From NCBI GenBank assembly GCA_027922465.2, contig BQMF02000005.1, positions 1,240,001 through 1,304,000 on the forward strand: 64,000 bases of DNA, written 5' to 3'. Below, piece by piece: positions 46,016 through 57,766 of this stretch. Below the pieces are notes generated by a model, which saw only the letters and a list, made by a program, of their open reading frames with translations, did no database searches and was not told the origin of the DNA. A program made the translations under genes and the position numbers. The DNA comes from Turritopsis dohrnii (Eukaryota; Cnidaria; Hydrozoa; Anthoathecata; Oceaniidae). Numbering within the stretch: position 1 is the first letter of the stretch; every line of letters starts with the position of its first letter.

Positions 46016-48240
46016 AATAACATCCTTTTTTGTAGTATTTTTCCACTAAAATTTTCTTAATCCCTTCCAATTTCCGCCCTTCATATCAAACACACTTGCC
46101 AGTGTTCTCTCTTTGCGCTTGTAATCATACTTTTATCCTTTTACTGCATCTTTGGATCTGATCTGACCTGTCTCATCCTTCAACATATATTATCACTTAC
46201 TCATTGAATAGTTCGTGACTTTACATTGTCTGGTTTTTCGTTTTGCAGTTTTTAAAACAATTAGCTGGTTAATTGTTTAGTTAAGTAAAACTAAAAAAAT
46301 TTAATCAGACAATTAAATATATATAACATAGTAATATACTTTAGTGTACATAAATATATATATTGAATTCTTATATATTGAATTCTTACATTTTAATAAA
46401 CGTAAAAAATAAAGTGTGAATTAATTGCACCCGTGATTTTCAGAAGTATGGTTCTTTCGATGTAAAACAAAGGGGCGGGAGGTCGAATTTGGTGAGATTT
46501 GAATGTAAGACCGGATCGAAAATAACATTGAAAAATCAATACCAACGCATTCAAGATTGTTTCTTTAATGGTTTAAGGTTGATAAAAATTGATGATTGCG
46601 TCTTTCAGTAACCACAGTTTGCTTACAACATCTATGTCATTATTCTGTAATTGGAAATGCAGTATGCAAACGACATCATCTTTAAGATACTCTCTAGCCA
46701 TGTATTTGTTGACCTTTTTCACAATATGGATGTTTGACCTGACTTGTTGAACGAACAATGAATGAACAATGTAATTTATAGCGGTTGAAATTGCAGCGTC
46801 GTAAGCAGGATAAATGACTTGACAATATTGTCATGGTGACGATTACTATTAATTTGTTGAAGGTCCTTACTTACTGCCTGTGTAATTCAGGAACCTTTAT
46901 TTTTGCCTATACTTTAATCTTGTTTTATGTTCTTGTATAAACGATAAAATGAAAAAAAAAACCACAAATAAACATACATAAAAACAAAAAACTTAAAAAA
47001 GAAACAAATATATAAAATATACATATAATCACTATCATGAAATATAAAATGTATAATGCCAAATAAAAACAACGATCTTCTTTAGCTTAAGTCACCACTT
47101 TAGTCATGTTACTGATCTTCCTAAAATGATCCTTCATTCTGCTTTTTTTTTCGCATATTTCTTTAATTTCTTTCTTTTTTATTTTCTTCTGTATCTTTCA
47201 GCCAAGAAGTTGATTGGAGTTACCTTGATATGACGATATGTTTATACATTCTGTAACTGAGAGGTTAAATACCAAACACTACATCGATCGGTTTGGGAAT
47301 TTCGACTTGCGTTGAATACTGGAGAGTCTTTCCCATCTAACTACGCTTGATTACTTAACTTGATATTCTTCTATTGAACCTATCCTTTCAAATATACCAT
47401 ACGTACCTGGATTGATGCTAGAACTTCATGTTCATTACTACAAACCCTACATGTTGAAATTCCTTTCCTACAAAGAATTTAATTTCAAAACGTCAATTAG
47501 TTTGTTAATAATTTCTTAAGAAACTTTTCATCTCTGTCGTTTAAGCCAATTCATATAAATCACTTTCAGGATGATATCACACACTTTTCTTCTCCTTCCC
47601 CATAAAGAGTATAATTTCAAAATTTTAGTTTTGAAAATTTTATATCCAAAAGATACGTATCACTGTCTTGATTCTTTCAAACTCCTTGATTCTATAACTC
47701 AAAACATGTGTATGAGCCATCTATCTCAAAAGAACTAGAATCTTTAGTTAAGCCTTCTTCGTCATCTTTCGTTGGTGTTAAACTTACCTGAGTGGTATAC
47801 CTAACCTTTCACTGAGTCAGCCATTACACTGCTTCAAGATGCTATGAGAATATAGTTAATTATGCAAATGCAAAGACACTATTTATCTACCAATTTGAGA
47901 CTAATTCAAACTAGGGACATTCCAAAAAGTTCATATAATATTTTCTTACACATTGTTCTTTAAATGTTTTTTTATCAAATAACAAGTCTCAACTTGGTAG
48001 ATTAATACATCACACTGTTAAGATAGTTTTACTCGAGTAATTTATACGAAATCCTTACTTAAAGAGTTCCTCAAGAATTCTGCACGAGAGAAATTTCTCT
48101 CGTACTAAAACCTGGGGGAGATAAAGATTAACCACGCCAACATTTGATTTTTATGGAAATTAGAATGTCTTTTAAGTTAATATATTACTTTAAATTGATC
48201 ACTACAAAGAGGGGATGGATAATATCAATAGCAAAAAGTT
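46016..48240. other. No gene recognised
   Basis: AT-rich DNA; no convincing frame, RNA gene or repeat beyond short AT runs. Confidence 0.45.
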
Positions 48241-48258
48241 TTTCTTTGTTTATTTAAG

Positions 48259-48850
48259 GTTGTATAAAATATCTAGTATACAATACTAATAAAGTTCAAC
48301 ATATAAAAGTATAAAGGAATATGAAAATATAATTCTACAAAAACATTACAAAATTTACAGTTTTTACACAAGCAAAAAATGTTCTTTATTTTTTAGTATC
48401 ACTCCTTGCAAGTCACTTCTAGGCAAGAAGTTACGAAAGAATGAGAAAAGAAAATACAGATAGAGGCATTAAGAAGAAGGAAAGGATTGATGCTCTTCTT
48501 AACAGAGAAAAGATCATAGACATCAGAAAAACAAATGGAAGAGCATTCAAAGCAGCCAAGGAGTTAGAAATGAAACCATCCTGATAGATTTTGCGTTTGC
48601 TTTTACAAAAGCAATTGTGTCAGGATGAGACGTAGAAGAAAGACGAGTATATAAAGACGAGTAGGTATGAGTTCTGATAAATAATGTAATTGACTGACCA
48701 TCATAATCACAAACAAATACGACATTTTATTTTTTGTTGTTGTTTTCTTTCTTTATAAAGTTGTATAAAACGTCTAGTATACGATACTACTCAAGTCCAA
48801 CATATAAAAAAATAAAAAGGAATTATAATATATGATAGATCCTTTCTGAT
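48259..48850. repeat. Pair of direct repeats about 510 bp apart
   Basis: GTTGTATAAAATATCTAGTA TACAATACTA then CAACATATAAAA (48259-48335) recurs as GTTGTATAAAACGTCTAGTA TACGATACTA then CAACATATAAAA (48770-48840). Between them a small plus-strand frame (about 48438-48583) encodes ERMRKENTDRGIKKKERIDA, then LLNREKIIDIRKTNGRAFKA. It is charged and helix-prone and not recognised. The pair could be decayed terminal repeats of a small retroelement or a simple duplication. Confidence 0.5.
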
Positions 48851-48853
48851 AAA

Positions 48854-48892
48854 CCATGGAGGTAGAAAAAATTATTTTTTCTACCTCCATGG
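48854..48892. repeat. Near-perfect 39-bp palindrome
   Basis: CCATGGAGGTAGAAAAAA then TTATTTTTTCTACCTCCATGG gives about 18-bp arms with almost no loop. GATAAAC lies on both sides. It would form a strong hairpin or cruciform. Confidence 0.85.
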
Positions 48893-50577
48893 ATAAACTG
48901 ATAAACTGCAGAATCATCATCTCCTTGCATCTATGAAGTGATGGCCATCCTCATCAGTGAACAAATTCGACATCTGAAGGTGGATATATCTATCTCTTCA
49001 TCAGGAACAGAAAAACGTCGTTCGTGTTTTGGGTTGGGGGAATTCATGAGGAACTTGAGTGACATGTTGGTATCAAGAATCATAATTCTTAATTGATGTA
49101 TGTGTGCTCAAACATTTCCTGCAGGGGAGGTGGGGTGGGATGGTGATGGGCCCCCCAAATCATCGCAAGTACGCGCCAAACAATCAATAAAAACTCCTAA
49201 AACTTACAAGCAATTCCAATACCATTTAATAATTAATTACAATTAACTTCATTTTCTTTTGATCTTCTCATTCCTCTTTAAGATAAATGTCTTCATAAAT
49301 AGTATCTTTTACTTGATGATAAGTAACGATGTCATTCTACCAGCGATTTCACAGTCTCGTAACTCAATCGAAAATTGTGTTTAGTACAAACGAACATTTT
49401 TTAATGTTATTTATATACGAAAATTTGATGACATCATCGAAACTTCTTCTCTGGATTTCTGAATAAACGTGAAATCCATCAACATCTTTTCGTGTTTTTT
49501 TTCGTGTATTTTGATCAGACTTTTGTAGGTTTGTGCTGATCATAAAGATATCATTAAGCTTCATGGAATTCAATAGTTCGTAATGTGTCCATGACATACT
49601 GTGACAGCGTTTTTGCTATATTCACCGTACGTACAATCATCATAAAGCACAAGCACATATCAACGGAACTTGGTAAACGCCATCTGTTTTTCATCGTATT
49701 TGTGCTATAAAAATTCTTATTCGTTTTTGTATTTTCTTCGCATTCCTCTTTATCCATTTTTGATCATTTTCTTCTCATTCCTCTTTATCCATAAATGTCT
49801 TCGCTGATACAGCCAAAGCGTGTTCTTACGAGGAGGCAACTGAGATTTGTGTACGATAAAATAAAATAACAAACTAAACCTCCTTCACAGTCTCACAAAA
49901 AGGAGTTCTATGAAGAAGATAATCGGAATGTTTGAAACAACCTGTATATCCTGCCTTAGTCCTAGGCTAACTTACGCGCAAGGTTTTTGCGTCCGAATAT
50001 ACAGCCACATGGGACAGGGACAGGGCACTCAGTTGCTGCAAGACCTATCTGACAACACAAACACATAAACAGACTCATGCGGGAAAAAAAACTTCTGAGC
50101 TATCACATTCAATTTTTGAGTCATCAGACAGAACTTACATTAGAAGCATAAACCTTTTCTTCCCACAAAATGATACCACCTTAATTTACTTAATCAGGCC
50201 ACAAATCCTGCAATGCGCTTCGCAAGGTATCACCACTACGAGAAGTTAAGGAGAATGCATATGATACCATTAACCAACTTTCACTCTATATGTAACCAGT
50301 ATCACCAGCCACTTCTGACTGAATCTTTGATTATAAGGCACATCACTGTGCAATGTGCATTATATTTAGCGCGCAATTTTATCAATTAACGCGGAAAGAC
50401 AAACCTGAATCTCATCTATATTTATCGTTTTAATCTAATTTACACAAATGATTAATTCCCTTACGCGCCTATGAAATTACTCACGATTTCCTGTGTACCA
50501 GTCTTCTGAGAAATTATAGCAAATGTCTCTTCAAAAGTTCTCATCGTGACGTCATTACATCTTCAGGTTACAAGTAT
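48893..50577. other. No gene recognised
   Basis: Overlapping minus-strand frames at 49364-49757 show no domain. TTCTCATTCCTCTTTA plus ATAAATGTCTTC occurs at about 49265 and again at about 49771, with a partial third copy at about 49738. Confidence 0.4.
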
Positions 50578-50650
50578 CTTTACCGATTCTTTTCGCATAA
50601 TATCATATCTTCACCGAATCTTTTCGCATAATACCATATCTTCACCGAAT
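50578..50650. repeat. Tandem repeat, 31-bp unit
   Basis: TCTTTTCGCATAATATCATA plus TCTTCACCGAA is repeated twice, with a partial flanking copy on each side. Confidence 0.8.
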
Positions 50651-50824
50651 GTGTTCATCAGCTTAACGTTCTAACCTAAAATTATTGAAAAGAAATTCAA
50701 CATATGGTTCCTGGAATCTTTATAAGATTAAAAGTCTCACTTTTTGACTGGTTTTGTTATGCAAAGGTAGTTATGAATATTTATTTCAAACAAACGTCCG
50801 TTTAAAATCAAATACTGGCTAATA

Positions 50825-51779
50825 GCTATGGTAGTAGCTATGTTAATGAAGGCGTGATTTAGCTTTGATTTAACTAAATCTAAAAATCTAAAAATCCTAT
50901 ACACGTATTTTTTTTTATAAGAAACCAGTTTATAAGAAACTCTAGTCGCTCGAGCTCGGAAACCTAAGAAACTATGTAGTAAGCTCACTCTATTCTAAGA
51001 AACTGAGAAATTTTGAGAGGTAAATTTTTTCCCTCGTTTTTAAGAATGAAAGATTTGTCTTTTTAAAGCAAAAGAAAAGAAAAACGTTTAATGTAGTGTA
51101 ACCTATACCTTACTTTTCGTGATCATAATTTTGGAACATTCGAATGGTCGTTTTCATACGAAGTTTATCATAAATTTCGAACGTTAGAATGTTTGCGAAG
51201 TTTATTTTAGCTGCGAGTTTGAATAACTGTATAACGTTCAATCATGTCAAAGCAAGCAACTTTGTTCAAATATAACTTTACGAAGACATAAACACTCTTC
51301 AGTTTTTGTGCAAGCACTGCAATAAAAAAGATAAGCATAAAAGTTTGTTCTCTGTGGCATTCCTCTCAATAAGGCAAAAATTCTTAGTGTATGATAAGAA
51401 ACCCTTAAGAAACTTTTCTAGTAAATTTAGGGTAAATCTGTAAGAAACTGGCTAGAGACCCAAAAGCTTAGTTTCTTATAAAAAAAAAACGTGTACATGT
51501 TCGTTTTCAAGGAGTGAAACAATAAGTACAATCGTGGCAGTAATATTTGGCACAAATAGGGAATTTCCACGAAATTTCAAAACTACAAGTGATTTGGAAG
51601 TGCGATTATTAAAACCAAGATTTTAACGGTGGACTTAGAATTTTAGGGTCAAAAAGTCTAAATACGTTCCAAAACTCCTGGAAATATAGGATTTTTAGAT
51701 TCCCGTGTCTATCGACAACAGCAGACTAAAAGAACAGGAAACAATGGCTATGGTAGTAGCTATGTTAATGAAGGCGTGA
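50825..51779. repeat. Exact 33-bp direct repeat flanking a transposon
   Basis: GCTATGGTAGTAGCTATGTT plus AATGAAGGCGTGA occurs identically at 50825-50857 and 51747-51779. The TA-flanked element at 50902-51493 lies between, but the repeats do not abut it. Confidence 0.85.
50902..51493. mobile_element. TA-flanked element, CACGT family, copy C
   Basis: TA (50900-50901) then CACGTATTTTTTTTTATAAG and AAACCAGTTTATAAGAAAC at the left. AGAAACTGGCTAG, GTTTCTTATAAAAAAAAAACGTG and TA (51494-51495) at the right. It has the same terminal plan as copies A and B but different interior sequence; no coding tail was recognised. Confidence 0.7.
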
Positions 51780-53255
51780 GGTGAAATAAACAAATGAAGG
51801 CGTTACAATTCATGTAATTTTTTAATGAAACACTAAACTAGTTTTGTGCTTCGCTGATAAGTGTTTTGTGTTTTTTAGTCACTTTCAGGCTCATTATTGC
51901 CAAGAGGACGGAGAAAATACGTCCTTCCTAAAACAATACTACCATATGTTCGTCTGACAAATCGTTACAAGACTTTTACGATGTAAACCTTATGAAAAAA
52001 TGTGTTTAGGTTAGCAAAGGTAAGGCTTAGGCTGGCTCATTTGTTGGAATATTTTAATAATGGTTTTTATCAGGCTAACTGTTATAAGCAACGATTCGTC
52101 AGTTGAATATACTCATATCTATAAATTTATAATTTATTCATCGCAGCTGCCTTCACCTCGTTTTCGATTTGAACACTTATGACATTTGTATTATTAACAA
52201 AAGGTGTTAATACCCCGGAGAAAATTACGAAAGCCTCTTATTATGATGAATAGTGTAATAATAACTAATAAGTTTAGAAACGAAGCGAGGGCTGCAACGA
52301 TGAAAAATTTGCATATCACATGGAGGTTTGAAGAATAAAATTGCTTGCTGCTTAGTAAGTATAGTTCGTATACAGGTAATCAGATAAGTGTTTTGAAAAG
52401 TCAACGAAATGCTAAACATGATTACAGCACAAGTATGTATGTTAGTGTCCCGTTTAGGGCGAGGTCCTAATAGTGTCAACCACCGTCCACATGAAGAAAT
52501 AACATAACAAATATAATGTAATATATATACCAAGACGCTGCAGTACTTAATGGGGTCTTTATAAATCTTTAAACAGCTTTTTCATATTTTTCGCATTTGC
52601 TTATTATACTTTATATTCTTTCATCGGCTAATCGCATTTGTCACTTACGATTGTAAACTTTTGTATTTTTTACAGCGAAGTTCATACAGTTTCTTCAAAA
52701 TGCGAGATTTTTCAAATGTTGTAACTACAAAATCTGTAGATGGTTCCTACCATCAAATGTTTTTTTCTTATAACATTAAGTCGAAAAACGTTCTATCTAT
52801 AGAAACCATGTTGCGTATCAAAAGCGTGCAGAAACAATGACAATAGTGAAATTGACCATCGACGCAACTTGGGTATTGCCTTTTTCAAACACTCGAATAT
52901 GAAGTATACTATTTTCCGGGGTTGCAATATGTGTATGTTATGTAAATGGCTTCATGTATGTATACTACTGTAAAGTTTTCTATCTGGGTTCATGATACAT
53001 TTATTTTAGAAATTAATAAAATATTCGATAGATTTTTTTCTTCTAGTTTCATGAAATTAATTATTTTCTGAAAGTTCTTTATTGTTACCCCCTGGACGTT
53101 CTTATTGCTAGCCCGTGAAAGATGTTATTAGGGAGCTTAAGAAACTATGACGGTAACGTGGACGACGACGTGAGCAAAAGACGAAAATAATAAGATAGTG
53201 AATAAAAGTTTTAAGAACTTGTTTTTGTTAGACAAACTACGATTGCCCCGAGGTG
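51780..53255. other. No gene recognised
   Basis: AT-rich intergenic DNA; no domain or repeat family seen. Confidence 0.4.
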
Positions 53256-54062
53256 TTACAGTTCTCGGTTTTGTTCAGACAGTTCTCGAGTTTTTTTAGA
53301 CAGTTCTTAAAAAAAATCCATGCATGATAATGCCACATGCATTAACATAATAAGCTAATAAGATTAGTAAACGAATACAATAGAGCCACCTTCACGCATT
53401 TAAAAAAAACTGTTTCGATTCACAATTCCCCCCTGGAAAAGTGCCCCCGGATGATTTCGGAATTGTCCTGACACCATTAATGCTATCCGTTAAGGCCGGT
53501 TTTCAGTTCATTCCCTGTGGTCGCACGAATGAGCGATCTGATTTTTGATTGGCTGACGCAATTTCATTCGCTTGAAATCATTTGAACTACTGAGCGAATG
53601 AAAAAGCTGTTCGCTCAGTCGCGCGACCGCCAGTGATTGAACTGGAAAAGCGGTCTAGTTTATACTCAGGATTGTAGTTGTAGTTAATAACGTAAAATGA
53701 ATTCCTTGTTTAAGCATTTTACTTGAGCCAACCTGATCGATCATCATTGTTTGAGTCGTTTTTGCATCTCGATCTAAGATTCTGGTAGCCAGTACCGTAT
53801 TACTTGGTATAAGAAACATATCAATAATGTAGAAACTGGGTCTCCTAAAAAACCGAGAACTGCCCCAAAAAAGCAAGAACTGTCTGAAAAAAAAACAAAC
53901 GAGAACTGTCTGAAAAACCGAGAACTGTCTAAAAAACGAGAACTGTCCTCTAAAAAACCGAGAACTGCCCAAAAAAACCGAGAACTGTCTGAAAAAAACA
54001 AACGAGAACTGTCAGAAAAAACGAGAACTGTCTAAAAAAACGAGAACTGTCTAAAAAACACT
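53256..54062. mobile_element. Element with clustered CGAGAACTGTC subterminal repeats
   Basis: At the left, ACAGTTCTCGGTTTT and AGACAGTTCTCGAG run in one direction (about 53257-53310). At the right, about ten copies of CGAGAACTGTCTGAAAAA run in the opposite direction (53848-54060). Many short repeats in opposite orientation near the two ends resemble the transposase-binding clusters of hAT-type elements. Exact termini and target duplication were not determined. Minus-strand frames rich in F/S/R here are products of the repeat. Confidence 0.5.
53493..53656. mobile_element. Small GC-richer foldback element
   Basis: The ends AGGCCGGTTTTCAGTTCA and (right, read inward) AGACCGCTTTTCCAGTTCA are inverted repeats. 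Inside, GAGCGAATGAA and GCGCGACC motifs mirror TTCATTCGCT and GGTCGCACGA. It lies inside the preceding element. The target duplication is unclear. Confidence 0.5.
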
Positions 54063-54423
54063 ATAAACTATTCAATTGCTGAACTTATAACGACTGGAAA
54101 AGTTATCAAGTTACTATAAAATCTACATAAGAGAAAAAGACTTGTTACTAATGATCCCGTCTTCGTTGTCATCACGACTTCAAAACACAACTTTTCACGT
54201 TGAGCATGGAACGTGCAAATATGTCAATGATGTAATTATCTTACAAAGTTTTCTCAATGGTCTCATAAGTAGCAGACTCTCTTTCAAAACAAATTCCACA
54301 TCGAAAACGAAGCTTTTGTTTAAATCACGTTGTCGTCTTCCTTGCCGTTGCGATTTCTTAAGCTCCCTATTCATGAAATTTATCACATAGTTTATCTAAC
54401 AATTCTCCTAAACCCATGGTTCC
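54063..54423. other. No gene recognised
   Basis: Short spacer before the large Harbinger element. Confidence 0.35.
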
Positions 54424-54668
54424 TTAAGCCGGATTTCCACTTAAGAAAATGATACGCGGACCAGTACGTACCGTACCACAGAGCATGCGCATAAATGTTT
54501 TTTACAGAAATTCGCGAACAGAAATGCTCAATACGCCTACGAAAAAGAAGTTCAACTTGATTCAACTTTTTTACGTAGCACGCGTAGCATAATGCGCACC
54601 AATGAGAGTTCTCTATTTTTTGCGCTAGTAAACAAAAACTGAGCAAATTTTTTCATGAGACTTTCAAG

Positions 54669-54931
54669 ATGACGTCTTTGGATGGTCAACACCACGTGCT
54701 GTCAAAAGCTCAATTAGTTGAACTACTTCAGGCAGCAAGTCAACATCAAGGCCAGTTTATACAGCCACTAGTTAGTCAAGAAAATCCTAGTGAACTCGGA
54801 GATCAGATTTCATCTTTTTTTTCTCAAGAAGTCCCTGTAACAACACAGCAGTAAGAGCAAGAACGTGTATATTATGATGAAGAAGGAAAAGAACTCACCG
54901 AATATGAACTACCGTCTTTTCGATATTTTCA
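54669..54931 (+). pseudogene. First coding piece of the Harbinger accessory gene
   Basis: ATG-led frame MTSLDGQHHVLSKAQLVELL then QAASQHQGQFIQPLVSQEN and FFSQEVPVTTQQ. After one in-frame stop it continues EQERVYYDEEGKELTEYELP before a stop next to a GTAAAA donor-like site. The Q-rich N-terminal region has no assigned domain. It is linked to the MADF piece downstream by position only; the LINE now separates them. Confidence 0.5.
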
Positions 54932-54944
54932 TTATCGTAATTAG

Positions 54945-56720
54945 GTAAAAGTCACTCTTTCGTCCAGTGCAATTTCGACTTGGGGTCTCCCAGCTGGGTT
55001 TATCTCAGCAAGGTCTTTCTTTACCGTGGAGATCCAAGTGGTTGGTGGTCTTCCTGGAGGTCTTTTGTACTGTTCTAAACCATAGCGTAGTACTATCTTC
55101 GCGGGAGTGTTTTCGTTCATGCGTATCACTTTTCCAAACCAGTTTAGACGTTTTTTCCGTGTTTCGTCACTACATTTCTTCATTTTTGTTCTGTTATATA
55201 CTTGATCGTTTGTGGCGATGTTCGACAATTTAAAAGCTTCCTTTGGAAGGCGTCAATGTTTTCAGCCATGCTTTTTGTCATGACCCATGTTTCCGCATTG
55301 TATAAGAATTTTGATGTTATGTATGCATTGAAGGCTGCGGTTTTTGTGTTTATGTTTATGTTTTTGCTTTTGAAGATGTGTTCGAGTTTATTTGCAACTG
55401 TTATTGCTAGTGATTTTCGTCTGGTGATATCTTCATTGGGATCCAAGAGTGTACCGAGGAGCTTGCATTTTTCCATGTTGATTCGTTTCTATTGATAATG
55501 TATTCTTCTGTCTTCTGTTGGTTTATGGTTAGGCTTCTCGTCATCAACATTTCAGGTATACCATTTTTGAAACGTTGGATATTGTTACAGTCGCTTGAAA
55601 TCTTCCTGATGTCAGCATATTGCATGTCGATGTTAACATGGTTGACTTGTGTGATAGTGGAGTAGTTGTGTTCTAGTGTAGTTCGTTCGGTATACCCATA
55701 TTTGTTATTCGGTGTTGGGTGTATGTATGATCTGGAATGGCGTTAATTTGAGTCGAAGGGAGTGTTTTTGCGAGATAATACGTAAACTCATTTTGCGCTT
55801 GCAGAATCACCTTGCGGAGCTCCAGTATCAGTCTGAAAGGTGTCACTTATCGACTCGCCACATTTAACTAAGACTGACGTTCATCAGGTTTTTCACGATG
55901 TGTAGCTCGTCAGTGTTGATCGTGTTTTGGAGGTCTTTAATTAAGTTCTTGACGGTATCAAATGCTTTGCTCATGTCTATCAGATGGACAGTTTCGTTTT
56001 TGGCGGAGATGGTACGCTCAATGATTTGTTTGCAAAGACATGTTCAGTTGTTGATCTTCCCCTCCTGTATGCTGCTTGAGTTGTAGGTATTTCGAGTTCG
56101 AGGAGATTCTTTAGTTCTTGTCATGATACATGCAGCTAGGATCTTTCTTAATGTGGATAGTAGGATTATTGGTCTGAGATTACATAAAGGTCCTTTAGTT
56201 TTTTCCTGGTTTTTGAAGTGGTCGTAAGAGTCCGAAGTTTATTTTCTTTGGGTGTTTCAGCTAGTTTATTGTGGATATGGGCAATTTCTCTGATGTCGTT
56301 GCTGGTAAATGATGCTGACATACCAGTAGGTGGAATGTCTGGCATTGGTTCAGCGTTTGTAAAGATGGATCCTTTGAAGTATTCTGCGATTATTTTCGTT
56401 TGTTATTCCGGTTCAGGAGTAAATCCTTCTCCGTTCTTTACTAGTAGTGGTTGACTTGGACTCATTCTTTGGAGTTCTTTTTACGGCTTGAACCATTCTT
56501 TCGTTGCTGTGTTGGATTTGTCGGAGTCCTTTCAGTTATTTTGTATTTCACGGTTCTCTTCAAACTGGAGTAGTTTGTGTATTTCTGTCATGATTCTCTG
56601 TTTCTGTATTTTTCCAGCCTTTACTTCGTGTGCTCATCGTTAGACGCTAATAGTAGTTGTGTGTTGATATTTCTTTGGAGTTGTGATAGTACTTGATGTC
56701 TTCATTTATTGATTTTTCTT
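54945..56720 (-). pseudogene. 5'-truncated LINE, reverse transcriptase to C-terminus
   Basis: On the minus strand, from high to low coordinates: KPGKN then SQTNNPTI (RT motif KPGK.KGP..NLRPIIL, frame broken), MQYADIRKISS (from the YADD region), LTINQQKTEEYIINRN, KCKLLGTLLDPNEDITRRKS, AYITSKFLYNAETWVMTKSM, IDAFQRKLLN, then KKRLNWFGKVIRMNENTPAK and YKRPPGRPPTTWISTVKKDL. These are the order and motifs of an endonuclease-type LINE (RTE/Jockey-like pol) C-terminal half. Frames shift several times. It is inserted in the Harbinger element, opposite to its accessory gene. Confidence 0.75.
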
Positions 56721-56729
56721 TTGTTGTTT

Positions 56730-57568
56730 GAAACCGATGAAAATGAACTATGTGTCCACTTAATCAAAGAAATAAGAAAGTACCCATGTATTTGGGATAC
56801 ACTTTTTTTTTTATAAGAACCATGAAATTTGAGTTGAGGCTCAACTGTTCTTATTTTTTTTCCGCTTTCAGCCTCAAATTGTTCTTATTTTGTTCTTATT
56901 TTTGGGCTATTTTTACACAGAAATCTAGTTTCAAAAAGCTTCGAAGCTTCATTATCATATACTTATGTTTACTTTTTGAACCTAGTTTTTATTCTTTTAA
57001 TTTTAAACTGTAAAACTAGAATTACATTTTTCATTTTACATTTTTTTGTTACATTTTCAGCAAGAAAAGGAGTAACCTCCGCCTTTTATGTGTGTCTTCA
57101 TCCACTTCTTTTCCTTATATTATGTATAATTTTATGAATTAAAACATGGTGAATTATTCACTTATATTCCATTTTTTGTTTTATTGTGTATTAAATGGCA
57201 GGTAATGAAAAATCAATTTTTGAAAATTTTATTTTAGAAACCAACCTACAAAAAATATTTGATCGATTCAAAGATAATTATCGAAGATGTTTGCGCAAAA
57301 GGCAGAAGTTGACAAGGTCAGGGACTGGAAGTAAAAAGTGATTTTTTTCTTGGAGTTGTAATTTTTACACGATACAATGTCGAGTGTACTAACTGATTCA
57401 AATTTTAATGTTATAATGCCTATAAATGATCAAACTCGACCAAAATCACCAGATGCTACGGATGATGATGAAAGTGAAGATTGCATAACTCCAACAGCTT
57501 CTGGAAATGCAAAGGGAAAGAAAAGGAAACAAGTCGATCTTAATGAATTACGTGCTGAATCTATTTGA
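56730..57568 (+). pseudogene. MADF-domain accessory gene of the Harbinger element, broken
   Basis: ETDENELCVHLIKEIRKYPC then IWD matches the start of an MADF domain. After the inserted element (56800-57188) the frame resumes IKWQ and a GTAATG donor. The next piece (from 57231) reads IFDRFKDNYRRCLRKRQ then TRSGTGSKK, the MADF C-terminal W..LRD.YRR...SGSG block. A frameshift follows, then FLHDTMSSVLTDSN and an acidic to basic tail DDDESEDCITP...GKKRKQVDLNE. The likely role was helping the transposase bind DNA or enter the nucleus (known for Harbinger partners). Confidence 0.65.
56800..57188. mobile_element. TA-flanked insertion, CACGT-like family, copy E
   Basis: TA (56798-56799) then CACTTTTTTTTTTTATAAGA ACC at the left, and TTTTATTGTG then TA (57189-57190) at the right. 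Removing it joins the MADF codons TGGGAT and ATTAAATGGCAG in frame, which supports both borders. The interior has TTTGAGTTGAGGCTCAA and AGCCTCAAATTGTTCTTAT foldbacks. The right end matches only loosely. Confidence 0.5.
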
Positions 57569-57766
57569 TTAGATATAATCCCATTGGCTATCCACCTGAC
57601 CTTCTGGAGAGGAGAAGTAGTCACGAAAGTCTTCCCTTACTTTTTGACTATAGGACACCCGTGGTGGAGTAAAGTATTTAAAATACCCGTGGTTTCTCTG
57701 CTCCTCCTCCTCCTACTACTACTCCAAGTTATGAACGATTTCGTGCAGCATTTACATGTATCGTTG

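Noticed and set aside
49364..49757. Two overlapping minus-strand frames of 67 and 77 codons
   Set aside because: They read the same DNA in different frames and match no family I know.
53655..54001. Minus-strand frames with repeated SSRFF/RQFSF motifs
   Set aside because: They are translations of the CGAGAACTGTC repeat array, not a repeat protein.
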